Source: JBBQKF01 sp038326615 (GTDB taxonomy: Bacteria; Bacillota; Clostridia; Saccharofermentanales; UBA5734). Taken from it: a DNA stretch of 29,992 bases. Shown piece after piece: positions 13,969 to 23,231 of this stretch. A program made the position numbers and the translations under genes. The stretch is from contig JBBQKF010000031.1 in the NCBI GenBank assembly GCA_038326615.1, positions 1-29,992 on the forward strand, in the 5' to 3' direction. Numbering within the stretch: position 1 is the stretch's first letter; the number at the start of each line of letters is the position of its first letter. Below the pieces are notes generated by a model. That model saw only the letters and a program-made list of their open reading frames with translations, searched no databases and was not told the DNA's origin.

Positions 13969-14553
13969 GTGCCAAAATCCAATGATTATGAATTGGCAAT
14001 ACTCGCTTCAACTGGTGATGTTGAAGCATTTGAACAACTGGTTGAGCTATACTTTACCGGTATTTTGAGTGTTTGCTATTCGGTTGTAGGTAATAAACAG
14101 GATGCCGAAGACTGCACACAAGAAGCTTTTATAAAAGCTTATAGAAATATAACTAAATACGAATCTTCTGCATCATTTTTTACATGGATATACAGAATAG
14201 CTATTAACACCTGTTATGATTTAAAAAGAAAACAAAAGAGGACACCGTCAGTTTCAACAGACGAAGAAACCGAAACTGAAGATGGATATCTCTTTTTTCA
14301 ACTTGAAGATAAAACACCGTTACCCGATCAACAAATAATTAATAATTATTCTGACAAAAAGGTACATGAGATAATCGATAAATTGCCTGATAAACATAGC
14401 CGCATTTTAAGACTCAAAGATATTGAAGGGTTAAGCTATCAAGAGATTTCAAGAATAGAAAATATTAATGAAGGAACTGTAAAATCTAGGCTTGCGAGAG
14501 CAAGGATGACATTCGCAAAATTTGCAAGGCAAGAGGATTTATATGATATTTAA
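13969..14553 (+). CDS. ECF-type RNA polymerase sigma factor
   Basis: A 194-residue sigma-70 family factor with region 2 (about 22-90: DAEDCTQEAFIKAYRN and FFTWIYRIAINTCYDLKRK) and region 4 (about 132-182: LPDKHSRILRLKDIEGLSYQEIS...NEGTVKSRLARAR). There is no region 1 or 3, so it is an ECF (group 4) factor of the SigW/RpoE type. The start is GTG 13969, with a perfect AGGAGG at 13959-13964; upstream in-frame codons overlap the -10 element. It is followed by a membrane-bound protein of anti-sigma type, which suggests control by envelope stress. Its target promoters cannot be read from this window. Confidence 0.93.
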   Translation: MPKSNDYELAILASTGDVEAFEQLVELYFTGILSVCYSVVGNKQDAEDCTQEAFIKAYRNITKYESSASFFTWIYRIAINTCYDLKRKQKRTPSVSTDEETETEDGYLFFQLEDKTPLPDQQIINNYSDKKVHEIIDKLPDKHSRILRLKDIEGLSYQEISRIENINEGTVKSRLARARMTFAKFARQEDLYDI

Positions 14554-14723
14554 AATATTTCATATATAAGTTCTAACATTCGAACAAATAAATAATCTTG
14601 TAATGGAACAAAAAAATATAATTGACGTATAAGTAATGTGAGTGAAAGAAATTGATATAAAATTTAAAAAAATGATAATTTAATATAAATTTAAAAATAT
14701 TTTGATAGGAAAGGAGGCTTTTC

Positions 14724-15860
14724 ATGAAATTTGACAGAAGTGATACAAACGATACAAACGATACAAACGAGATAAACAAAATAAACAGAATAAACAAAAC
14801 AAATAAAAGAAATGACTTCAACAAAAACGACATAAATAAAACAAAAGAAGAAGTAATTTCTAAAAATGAATCATTTGCATTACTACTTATTGATTTTATT
14901 GATGGAAACCTTTCTAATGAAGAATCATATAAGGTTAAAGAGCAATTAGATAGTAATGATGAACTTAAAGAAATATATAGTAGTCTTTTATATTCAAGTG
15001 CTCTATCAAAAAAACTAGTTGGAAATAGGAACGAGTTTGTAAATACATTAAGTAACGAATACAAAAATGAGCGTAAAGATAAAATATACGGAATTTTAAG
15101 AGCTGAAAATGAGAATCGAAGGAATTTTGCTGTAACTAAAGATATAAATAGCAGCAAATCAAATCGTATAAGCATTTTACCATTAGCATTCAGAAATATT
15201 ATTAAGAAGATTGATTTTAGCAAAAACATACATGTATATGCATCAACTGCTGCTGGATTTTTGATTATAATTTCGGCGATCATTATCTTTTCAAATAATG
15301 GCTTTATCAAAAATAATTTAAGCAATATTGAATCAAGGAAAGGTTCGCAAAATCTTACAAAACAGGATAATAATGAAAATCCTGAAGGTGGTAAAGCTTT
15401 AATTTCCTCTAATACCGCTCCTGCACTTGGATCTTTTACAGATCAAGCAGAAGTTAAAGATACTGCCAATAATTACAATCCGTGCACTAATGAATCTGCA
15501 TTATCTTCAGCAATATCAGAGAAAATTAATGACTTTTCTTCATGGACGATTATTGCTGCGAAATCAGTTAAAACGGATGTTTGCAATATAATTTCAACAT
15601 CAAAATACTATCTCGAAATTGTAAATAATGATAAAACCTATTTGGCGGTCATGTGTTTTCCATCAAATTTAATAAACGATAAAGAAAAATTATTACTTGA
15701 TTTGCAGAACAAAATAGTACTTCCACTTAAAATTGAAATTATTAGTAGAGAGAATTCGCAAAAACTGTTAGAATATACCAGTGAACAAAATAAGGCGATT
15801 CTCGAAAACGAAGCATTAAAGAACGATGCTGAATTTTTGGTAATTTCGATTGGCAGGTGA
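14724..15860 (+). CDS. Putative membrane-bound anti-sigma factor
   Basis: A 378-residue single-pass protein. Residues about 8-45 are Asn/Asp/Lys/Thr-rich with a repeated NDT triplet. Residues about 51-100 (FALLLIDFIDGNLSNEESYKVKEQLDSNDELKEIYSSLL) look like the helical start of anti-sigma domains but lack the HxxxCxxC zinc motif. One transmembrane helix follows (about 172-192) and then a roughly 185-residue outer domain that I do not recognise. Position 170 bases after the ECF sigma gene and this topology are the main grounds for the call. AAGGAGG lies 7 bases before the ATG. It ends 7 bases before polA, so the two are almost certainly cotranscribed. Confidence 0.7.
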   Translation: MKFDRSDTNDTNDTNEINKINRINKTNKRNDFNKNDINKTKEEVISKNESFALLLIDFIDGNLSNEESYKVKEQLDSNDELKEIYSSLLYSSALSKKLVGNRNEFVNTLSNEYKNERKDKIYGILRAENENRRNFAVTKDINSSKSNRISILPLAFRNIIKKIDFSKNIHVYASTAAGFLIIISAIIIFSNNGFIKNNLSNIESRKGSQNLTKQDNNENPEGGKALISSNTAPALGSFTDQAEVKDTANNYNPCTNESALSSAISEKINDFSSWTIIAAKSVKTDVCNIISTSKYYLEIVNNDKTYLAVMCFPSNLINDKEKLLLDLQNKIVLPLKIEIISRENSQKLLEYTSEQNKAILENEALKNDAEFLVISIGR

Positions 15861-15867
15861 ATAATCG

Positions 15868-18800
15868 GTGAGCAAATCCATATTACTGATTGATGGTAAT
15901 AGTATCATCAACAGGGCATATTTCGGTCTTGCAGGAAGAAGCTCAATGACTTCTTCAGACGGTACTCCAACCGGCGCATTATATGCGTTTCTTAATATTT
16001 ATTTAAAGCATTTACAGGAATTGAATCCTACTTATGTTTGTGCATGTTTTGATTTGAAGGCCCCTACATTTAGACATATTGAGTACAAGGAATATAAAGC
16101 AACACGAAAGCCAATGCCAGAAGATTTAGCCATGCAAATGCCAATAATAAAAGAAATTTTAGACGCTATGGGAATCCCTCGAATTGAAATGGAAGGATAT
16201 GAGGCAGACGACCTTATTGGGTCTTTATCATTATGCTCAAAACAATTAGGTTGGGAAACATTTATTCTAAGCGGGGATAAAGATGACTTACAACTTGTAG
16301 ACGATAATACTATAGTTTTAATGCCACTTTCAAGAAATGGGCAGACAACAACAGAGAGATTTGATGTTGAAGCAGTAGTATCGAAATATAAAATTACACC
16401 TGAACAATTCATCGATCTTAAAGCAATCATGGGAGATCCATCTGATAACATTCCTGGAGTCAAAGGGATTGGCGAAAAAGGTGCTACTGACCTTATTGTT
16501 GAGTATGGTTCACTTGATAATATCTATGAATCGTTGAATATTATTAAAACGAGTCTTTCAGACAAATTAAAAGCTTCCAAAGAAATTGCATATTTGTCAA
16601 AGTGGCTTGCAACAATTAAAAGAGATATTCCACTAATGGACTATTTAAATAAAATTCATTTAGTTGAAATCAATAAGAATGAAACATATAAGATATTACA
16701 AAAACTTGGATTTAGGTCAATTATTCAGCGTTTGCAGATTTCTGCAAGTACTGACAATCAGCCAAAAAATAATGTTAATTTGAATAATTCAGATATTACT
16801 GCAAAAGAAAATAATGAAATCAATAATAGTAATAACACTAATAGCAATGTTAATACGAATACTAACATTAATAGCAATGAAGTGATTGCAAATAAAGTCG
16901 TCATCCCCGAAAAAAGAGACATTTCAGTTCAAGATTTAAAAAATATTATTTTGAACGGATCATTAAATAAATTTCATAACCCCGAAAACAAATTTCATTG
17001 GGCCAATAATAAGTTTAATAGTCCTGATGATATGATTTATTCTCACGATAATAAATTTAATAATCTCGCAAAAATAGAAAATTATATCGTTAAAAACGAA
17101 ATTGATGACTTGGGTGCTAAAGACTCACATAAAAAAGAAATGCAGATATCTTTTGATTCAATAAAAATTAATACTGTTGATACTGTTGATTCAATAGGAA
17201 ATAACACTAAAGAAACAATAAAAAAGAGTTCTAATTCTATTTCTGAAAAGGAACATGAAATTTCCCCTGAAAATCTTGTAAACAATGATTTTGCAGATTT
17301 CAACATCGCAAACGAAAAAGGATTTTTGTCTGTTTTACAGCTTTCAGAAATACATTTTCTGGTTGATTGTGGTGAAAAAGAAATATTTTGTATAAACACA
17401 TCGGAAATTGAAGAGTTGCTTGAGTTTATTAAAGCCGAGAAAATTAGATTAGTAAGCATAGAAACAAAATCATTTTTGCGAAATCAGACAATTGACGTTT
17501 CGGAAGTTTTACTTTTTGACGTGTTTGTTGCTGGGTATTTACTTTCGCAATCTGAGGGAAAAGCGTCCCTTGAAAGAATTGCTGAGATTTGTCTGGGTTC
17601 ATCAAATTATAGTTCATTCGAAGAAGAGATTGCAACGAAACCACTGCAGCAATCATTGTTTGACGATTCTAGTGAATCAGAAGCAGATAAGGATAAGAAA
17701 AAGACAGAAAAAGCAATATACGATTTGTCGCTATTAAATAGAATTGCGATTTTTCAATATGAAGAACTTGATAAAAGAGGATTGTTATTTTTGGCTATTC
17801 AAGTTGAAATGCCCTTAATTGGAATTCTAGCAGGCATGGAAAGACTGGGGTTTGCAATCGATCTTAATGTTCTAGCTATGCTAAATGAAGATTTTACCAG
17901 AAGATTAGAAGAACTTGAAAGAATCATTTACGAATATGCTGGCTCAACATTTAATATTAATTCACCAAAACAATTGGGTGATATATTATTTAAAAAATTA
18001 ATGCTTCCATCAGGGAAAAAGAATCAAAACGGTTTTTCGACAAACGCTGAGGTTCTAGAGAAATTGTATGACAAGCACCCAATTATTAAAGAAATAAGTT
18101 CGTATAGACAATTATCTAAGCTAAAGTCGACTTTTATTGAAGGCTTGTCAAAAAATGTTGATTCTAAAGATAATCGCGTTCATACAACCTTTAACCAAAC
18201 TCTTACAACAACTGGAAGACTGAGTAGTTCTGAACCAAACTTGCAAAATATTCCTATTAAACAAGAAGCTGGCAGGGAAATAAGGAAGGCATTTGTTGCA
18301 AGTCAAGGCAACGTTTTAGTAGATGCTGATTATTCACAGATTGAACTTAGGCTTCTTGCAGAATTTTCAAATGACTTCGAAATGCTTGAGGCGTTTAGGA
18401 ATAACGATGATATTCATCTGAATACAGCTGAAGAAATTTTTGATTTGCCAAGAAACATGATAACCTCGGCGATGCGTTCTGCAGCAAAAACAATTAATTT
18501 CAGCATAGTTTATGGAATTGGAGATTTTAGCTTAGCACAGGATCTTGGAATTACGCTAAAGCAAGCACACTCATACATTGAAGAGTATAATAAAAAATAT
18601 CCCGGCGTAAAACCATACCTTGATGGATTAGTAAAAGATGCATATACGAATGGATATGTAGAGACACTTTTTAGACGGCGCAGGACTATTGGTGAGCTAA
18701 AATCTGCTAATCGGAACATTCGTATGTTCGGAGAACGAGTTGCGATGAACACGCCTGTACAGGGCACTGCTGCAGACATAATAAAGATTGCAATGGTAAT

Positions 18801-19002
18801 AGTAACAAAAAGATTGAAACAATCGAAGTGCAGTGCGAAACTTGTCTTACAAGTTCACGATGAACTAATACTTGAAGTAGGTAAGGCGGAGGCAGAAATT
18901 GCATCAAAAATATTGAAAGAATCTATGGAAAGTGCAGTAAATCTTAGTATTCCGTTGATTTCAGAAGTGAAAATTGGCAATTGTTGGTTTGATACCAAAT
19001 AA
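15868..19002 (+). CDS. polA: DNA polymerase I with large Asn-rich linker and inactive proofreading domain
   Basis: Fills gaps and removes RNA primers in replication and repair. Residues 1-290 are the 5'-3' exonuclease (LLIDGNSIINRAYFGL, EGYEADDLIGSL, LSGDKDDLQLV, GDPSDNIPGVKGIG). Residues about 480-630 hold the 3'-5' exonuclease fold but without the DxE catalytic motif, as in Bacillus Pol I, so no proofreading is expected. The polymerase domain is intact: motif A DYSQIELR (Asp821), the O-helix RSAAKTINFSIVYG (Arg870, Lys874, Phe878, Tyr882) and motif C QVHDELILE (Asp998). At 1044 residues it exceeds the usual 880-930 because of a roughly 180-residue Asn-rich insertion (about 292-475) between the exonuclease domains. 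The GTG start follows the anti-sigma stop by 7 bases, with AGG upstream. Confidence 0.95.
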   Translation: MSKSILLIDGNSIINRAYFGLAGRSSMTSSDGTPTGALYAFLNIYLKHLQELNPTYVCACFDLKAPTFRHIEYKEYKATRKPMPEDLAMQMPIIKEILDAMGIPRIEMEGYEADDLIGSLSLCSKQLGWETFILSGDKDDLQLVDDNTIVLMPLSRNGQTTTERFDVEAVVSKYKITPEQFIDLKAIMGDPSDNIPGVKGIGEKGATDLIVEYGSLDNIYESLNIIKTSLSDKLKASKEIAYLSKWLATIKRDIPLMDYLNKIHLVEINKNETYKILQKLGFRSIIQRLQISASTDNQPKNNVNLNNSDITAKENNEINNSNNTNSNVNTNTNINSNEVIANKVVIPEKRDISVQDLKNIILNGSLNKFHNPENKFHWANNKFNSPDDMIYSHDNKFNNLAKIENYIVKNEIDDLGAKDSHKKEMQISFDSIKINTVDTVDSIGNNTKETIKKSSNSISEKEHEISPENLVNNDFADFNIANEKGFLSVLQLSEIHFLVDCGEKEIFCINTSEIEELLEFIKAEKIRLVSIETKSFLRNQTIDVSEVLLFDVFVAGYLLSQSEGKASLERIAEICLGSSNYSSFEEEIATKPLQQSLFDDSSESEADKDKKKTEKAIYDLSLLNRIAIFQYEELDKRGLLFLAIQVEMPLIGILAGMERLGFAIDLNVLAMLNEDFTRRLEELERIIYEYAGSTFNINSPKQLGDILFKKLMLPSGKKNQNGFSTNAEVLEKLYDKHPIIKEISSYRQLSKLKSTFIEGLSKNVDSKDNRVHTTFNQTLTTTGRLSSSEPNLQNIPIKQEAGREIRKAFVASQGNVLVDADYSQIELRLLAEFSNDFEMLEAFRNNDDIHLNTAEEIFDLPRNMITSAMRSAAKTINFSIVYGIGDFSLAQDLGITLKQAHSYIEEYNKKYPGVKPYLDGLVKDAYTNGYVETLFRRRRTIGELKSANRNIRMFGERVAMNTPVQGTAADIIKIAMVIVTKRLKQSKCSAKLVLQVHDELILEVGKAEAEIASKILKESMESAVNLSIPLISEVKIGNCWFDTK

Positions 19003-19035
19003 ATTTATATTATCAAAGAAAAATAAGGAGATTTT

Positions 19036-19653
19036 ATGTTTGTTATTGGAATAACTGGTGGAATCGGTTGTGGGAAAAGCTCAGTTGCAAATATTTGCAA
19101 AGAATATGGTTTAACTATCATTGATGCTGATGAAATATCGAGGAAAGCAACCACTTTAAACGGTTCAGCAATACCTGAAATTACGGAAGTTTTTGGCAAA
19201 AAGATGATAACCGATGAAGGCAGTCTCAATCGCAAAGTTATGTCAGACCTTGTTTTTAAAAACAAGAAATCATTGGATGTATTGAGCTCTATTGTGCATA
19301 AATATGTTGTTGAAGAGATAAAAGTGCAGGTTGAAGCATTAAAGGGAAAAAAATGCAAAGCGGCTGCTCTGGATGTGCCAATTCCCGTCAAAAACGGCTT
19401 TATTGATTTGTGTGATCAGATATGGGTAGTGTGGGCGGACGACGATATACGCATAAGCAGGCTTAATTCAAGAGGTATGTCAACATCAGACGCAAAAAGA
19501 AGAATCCTTTGTCAGATGACAAAGGATGAATACGAAGCACTTGCTGATAAATTAATTCTTAATAACGGTTCGCTTGACGAACTGCAAATACTGGTGGTTC
19601 AACTTCTCGATGAAGAGTTACATATGAGGGGAATTAAGGTAGTTTCAAAATAG
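19036..19653 (+). CDS. coaE: Dephospho-CoA kinase
   Basis: Phosphorylates the ribose 3'-OH of dephospho-CoA, the last step of coenzyme A synthesis; cytosolic. The 205-residue protein has the P-loop GGIGCGKSS (residues 8-16), the DADEISRKAT motif that binds the acceptor, and the LDVPIPVKNGF and SRGMSTSDAKRRI regions of CoaE. Length is normal. AAGGAG precedes the ATG. It follows polA by 33 bases, matching the polA-coaE neighbourhood of many Firmicutes. Its stop lies only 3 bases from the stop of the convergent ychF, leaving no room for a separate terminator. Confidence 0.93.
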   Translation: MFVIGITGGIGCGKSSVANICKEYGLTIIDADEISRKATTLNGSAIPEITEVFGKKMITDEGSLNRKVMSDLVFKNKKSLDVLSSIVHKYVVEEIKVQVEALKGKKCKAAALDVPIPVKNGFIDLCDQIWVVWADDDIRISRLNSRGMSTSDAKRRILCQMTKDEYEALADKLILNNGSLDELQILVVQLLDEELHMRGIKVVSK

Positions 19654-19656
19654 TCT

Positions 19657-20751
19657 TTAAACATTAAAGCGGAAAAGAGTAACATCGCCGTCTTTCATGA
19701 CATATTCTTTACCTTCTGATCTTACAAGGCCTTTTTCTTTTGCAATCTGATATGTGTTAGATGCAATTAGGTCATCAAAAGCGACGATTTCAGCACGAAT
19801 AAATCCTCTTTCAAAGTCAGAATGGATTTTGCCAGCAGCACCTGGGGCTTTTGTTCCTCTTTTAATAGTCCATGCTCGCACTTCGGTTGGCCCAGCTGTA
19901 AGGAAAGATATAAGGCCAAGAAGATGATATCCTGCTTTAACAATTTTGTCGAGCCCCGAAGAATCAAGGCCTAATTCGTCAAGAAACATTTGCTTTTCTT
20001 CGTCATCGAGCATTGCAATTTCTTCTTCAATTTTAGCGCTGATTGCAACAACTTCTGCTTCCTCTTTTGCTGCGATTTCGCGTACAGTTTTGACATAATC
20101 ATTGCTATCAGGATTATTTATATCGCTTTCTGCAATGTTTGCAGCATATAAGATCGGCTTTAAAGTTAGTAGAAATAAATCCTTGAAAAAAACCATTTCT
20201 TTCTCGTCATAATCAAGAACTCGAGCAGGTATTCCTTTTTCGAGGTTTGAATAAATTTTTTCAAGTAAATCCAATTCCTCCTGATATTTCTTGTCTCCGC
20301 CCTTCATCATCTTTTTTGATTTGTCAATTCTTCTTTCAAGCCATTCCATATCAGCAAAAATCAACTCAAGGTCGATTGTTTCTATATCTCTTAATGGATT
20401 TGCGCCTCCATCTACATGAATTACGTTTGGATCATCAAAGCAACGGACAACATGAACGATTGCATCTACTTCACGGATATTAGAAAGGAACTTATTTCCA
20501 AGTCCTTCGCCTTTGCTTGCGCCTTTTACGATACCTGCGATGTCGACAAATTCAATAACTGCGGGTGTATATTTATCAGGATTATACATTTGAGACAGAA
20601 CATCAAGTCTATGGTCAGGAACAACAACAATCCCAACATTTGGTTCAATGGTGCAAAATGGATAATTTGCAGATTCTGCACCAGCTTTTGTGATTGCATT
20701 AAATAAAGTACTTTTCCCTACATTTGGTAAACCGACAATTCCTAATCTCAT
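19657..20751 (-). CDS. ychF: Redox-regulated ATPase/GTP-binding protein YchF
   Basis: An Obg/YchF-type P-loop protein (OLA1 in eukaryotes) that binds ribosomes and hydrolyses ATP. The 364-residue protein has G1 GLPNVGKSTLFNAIT, the G2/G3 region EFVDIAGIVKGASKGEGLGN and NIAESD in place of the GTPase NKxD, the change that gives ATP preference. A central coiled coil follows, then a C-terminal TGS domain (TAGPTEVRAWTIKRGTKAPGAAGKIHSDFERGFIRAEI). The start has GGAGG 5 bases away on the minus strand and a promoter at 20823-20851. Length is normal. Confidence 0.96.
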   Translation of the reverse strand: MRLGIVGLPNVGKSTLFNAITKAGAESANYPFCTIEPNVGIVVVPDHRLDVLSQMYNPDKYTPAVIEFVDIAGIVKGASKGEGLGNKFLSNIREVDAIVHVVRCFDDPNVIHVDGGANPLRDIETIDLELIFADMEWLERRIDKSKKMMKGGDKKYQEELDLLEKIYSNLEKGIPARVLDYDEKEMVFFKDLFLLTLKPILYAANIAESDINNPDSNDYVKTVREIAAKEEAEVVAISAKIEEEIAMLDDEEKQMFLDELGLDSSGLDKIVKAGYHLLGLISFLTAGPTEVRAWTIKRGTKAPGAAGKIHSDFERGFIRAEIVAFDDLIASNTYQIAKEKGLVRSEGKEYVMKDGDVTLFRFNV

Positions 20752-21333
20752 GATATCCTCCGATAAAATTAATAATAAAAATAAATAAAAAAATAAATAA
20801 AAAAATTAATAAATAATAAACAATTATATAAATAATTAAATAAACAATCAAAATAAGCACAAGCTATTATAAGCTTACTTTTGAAAATGAGCAATAGTAA
20901 AAAAAATCAAATTTACAAATTTGACAAACTTTGGGTAGGCTTGTTCTTGGCCCCTTGATTTCGAGGTTTATTTTGTGTGCTCCCCATGTTAATCTTTCTA
21001 TACCTCTGAATAGTCACCAATTTTTATTCAATTTATCAAGTGAAAAAATCGAATTTACAAATCCTCAAAATTTTATACCTTCATCATTGTCTGATTTTAG
21101 ATGTTTTTGTAGGTATTTTGTGGCTTAAATTTAATTTGTAAAAGTGAGACAATATTCTTGTGGTTTTCTAAAACTAAACATTAATCATTTTTAAGAAATC
21201 ATTAGTTATTTTTAAGAACCATCAATAATTAAAAATAAACATCAAATATTTAAAATAAATATCGTTATATCTGAAGTGGATTTTAATCATTGAAAGTAAA
21301 TTTAAATTGTAAAAGTAAGGAAGGAGTAATGTT
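20752..21333. other. AT-rich divergent intergenic region
   Basis: Separates ychF (minus) from the yifB-type gene (plus). 20762-20850 is almost pure A+T. It contains the ychF promoter and, beside it, an AAGCT (20861-20865) / AGCTT (20872-20876) inverted pair. 21180-21275 holds four imperfect AT-rich repeats of about 20-22 bases ending in AAGAA or AAATAA. A 65-codon frame at 20931-21128 has no ribosome binding site or family likeness and is not called. Confidence 0.5.
20823..20851 (-). promoter_or_regulatory. ychF promoter
   Basis: On the minus strand, TTGATT (20851-20846), a 17-bp spacer and TATAAT (20828-20823), giving a leader of about 65 bases. Confidence 0.6.
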
Positions 21334-22875
21334 TTGAGTTCTTATAGATATAGTAAAGTTATTTCTTGTGCTCTCTATGGTATTTCGGGTGTTAAAGTTG
21401 AAATTGAAGTTTCGATTTTGCCGGGTCTTACAAGTTTTGAAATCGTTGGGCTCGGAGATTCTGCTATAAGGGAATCACGAGACCGTGTTCACGCTGCAAT
21501 AAAAAACAATGGATTTATATTTCCTAATGGAAGAATAACAGTAGGCATGGCACCTGGGTTTATTAGAAAAGAAGGCACAGCTTTTGATTTGCCGATCGGA
21601 ATCGCAATACTTGCTGCTTCTAATCAAATAAAACAAGTTGACGAAACAGTATGTATAACTGGTGAAATGTCTCTAAGTGGTGAAATAAGAAGCATTCCGG
21701 GTTCAATTAATAGAATTTTAACAGCCAGAGATGAAGGGATAACGAAAATTATTATTCCATATTATAATCTTTCTGAAGGTGAAGGAATAAATGATATTGA
21801 CATTTATGGGGTAAGAACTTTTATTGAAACTATTGATTTGATTGAGTCCGAATATCCATGGGACAAACAGATTATATTATCTATAGAAGATAAAAATGAT
21901 AACAATATTTTCAGAGATATCTCATCAATTGTTGGCCAGCCGCTTGCGGTAAGGGCACTTACGATCGCAGCAGCTGGAAAACATAATTTACTAATGGCTG
22001 GGAGCCCTGGTTGTGGCAAAACAACTCTCGCTAAAATTTTGCCTGGCATTTTGCCAGATCTTACTTTGAATGAAAAAATCGAAGTTACAAAAATATATAG
22101 TTCGTGCGGACTTTTAAAATCAGGCAATTCTATTTTAAATCAAAGGCCATTTCGTGCACCTCATCACAATGCAACACTTTCAGCTATAACCGGTGGTGGC
22201 GCATATCCTGCACCTGGTGAAATAACATTAGCACATAAGGGCGTTCTTTTTCTTGATGAAATGAATGAATTTTCTTCAAATATACTCGATATGCTAAGGC
22301 AACCGCTTGAGGATAAAAAAATCAGGATATCAAGATGTAAATACACAATGGAATATCCTGCGGATTTTATCCTTATTGGTGCAACTAACCCTTGCAGATG
22401 CGGAAATCTTCTCGAAAGAGACAACAGAAATCCTTGCACATGTTCAAAGCAAGCAATCGAAAAATACTTTTCAAATATAAGCGGTCCTATTTTAGACAGA
22501 ATTGACCTTTATGTCGAATTAACAAAAGTTAGCGCAAATTGCTTAAACGGTAGTATTACTGAAAATACGGAGAGGATATCTCCTGAAATTAAATCAAAAG
22601 TTTTAAATGCGTGGGAAATTCAATTTGAAAGATGCATAAAACATAATGTTTCGCCAGAATTAAACTCGAGAATTTCTTCAGTCAACATTATGCAAGTATT
22701 TGAATTGTCATCGGATGTTTTGAAATTTGCAGTTAATGCAAGTGAAAAACTCGATTTAAGTGTCAGAGGATACCAAAAAATGTTAAGAATTGCAAGGACG
22801 ATAGCAGATTATGATGGGGATGAAATTGTCTCCGAAAAGCATATAGCACAGGCTTTGCAATTCAGAAAAAAATGA
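21334..22875 (+). CDS. YifB/ComM family Mg-chelatase-like AAA+ ATPase
   Basis: A 513-residue ComM/YifB protein. ComM in naturally competent bacteria is a branch-migration helicase that extends donor DNA uptake. Domains are an N-terminal Lon-protease-like fold (about 1-170: ISGVKVEIEVSILPGLTSFEIVGL, then GMAPGFIRKEGTAFDLPIGIA), an AAA+ domain (about 190-400) with Walker A GSPGCGKTT and Walker B VLFLDEMNEF, and a C-terminal helical domain (LSVRGYQKMLRIARTIADYDG). The Walker A loop is followed by four paired cysteines (CRCGNL...CTCSKQ), common in the family. The start is TTG 21334: AAGGAG is 7 bases upstream, and the only nearby ATG (21329) opens a two-codon frame. dprA lies downstream, suggesting a DNA-uptake theme. 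Confidence 0.92.
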   Translation: MSSYRYSKVISCALYGISGVKVEIEVSILPGLTSFEIVGLGDSAIRESRDRVHAAIKNNGFIFPNGRITVGMAPGFIRKEGTAFDLPIGIAILAASNQIKQVDETVCITGEMSLSGEIRSIPGSINRILTARDEGITKIIIPYYNLSEGEGINDIDIYGVRTFIETIDLIESEYPWDKQIILSIEDKNDNNIFRDISSIVGQPLAVRALTIAAAGKHNLLMAGSPGCGKTTLAKILPGILPDLTLNEKIEVTKIYSSCGLLKSGNSILNQRPFRAPHHNATLSAITGGGAYPAPGEITLAHKGVLFLDEMNEFSSNILDMLRQPLEDKKIRISRCKYTMEYPADFILIGATNPCRCGNLLERDNRNPCTCSKQAIEKYFSNISGPILDRIDLYVELTKVSANCLNGSITENTERISPEIKSKVLNAWEIQFERCIKHNVSPELNSRISSVNIMQVFELSSDVLKFAVNASEKLDLSVRGYQKMLRIARTIADYDGDEIVSEKHIAQALQFRKK

Positions 22876-23231
22876 CAAAAACCAAATTATGCCTGATATT
22901 TTGTTAATGACAAATTGCGATTTAGAAATCGATAAGACTAAAAAATAAATAAGAAGAAAGGAAGAAAGGAAGGAAAGAAGGAATTTTTTAAAGAAAATGA
23001 TTAAATAATGATAATAGGAAAGATTAGATTAAACTTTGTGCTAAAGTCAAATTATTAAAAAGATAATGATAAACATTGAATATGGGAAATAGTGAAAAAC
23101 TTGAAAGATTAAATAGAAAATAATAACAAGAAAAATTAACTTAAATATTTATAGAACAAATGATGAAATTATTTCATGCATAAGTGAAAGACGAAATTAA
23201 ACTTCGAATAAGGGAAGGAAAAAATTATATT
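22876..23231. other. AT-rich spacer with homopurine tract upstream of dprA
   Basis: No gene seen. It contains a 33-base pure purine run (22951-22983) made of AAGAAAGG-like units, then AT-rich sequence with no clear promoter. An in-frame GTG at 23184 could extend dprA by 16 codons, but it has no ribosome binding site. Confidence 0.5.

Noticed and set aside
14724..15325. 250-codon minus-strand frame (14573-15325) opposite the anti-sigma gene
   Set aside because: Phe/Leu-rich shadow of the A-rich coding strand; no start signals.
18711..18735. GAAC...GTTC palindrome inside polA as a third LexA site
   Set aside because: The half-sites are 8 bases apart instead of 4 and it lies in coding sequence of the O-helix region.
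20931..21128. 65-codon open frame between ychF and the yifB-type gene
   Set aside because: No ribosome binding site, no family resemblance, AT-rich spacer context.
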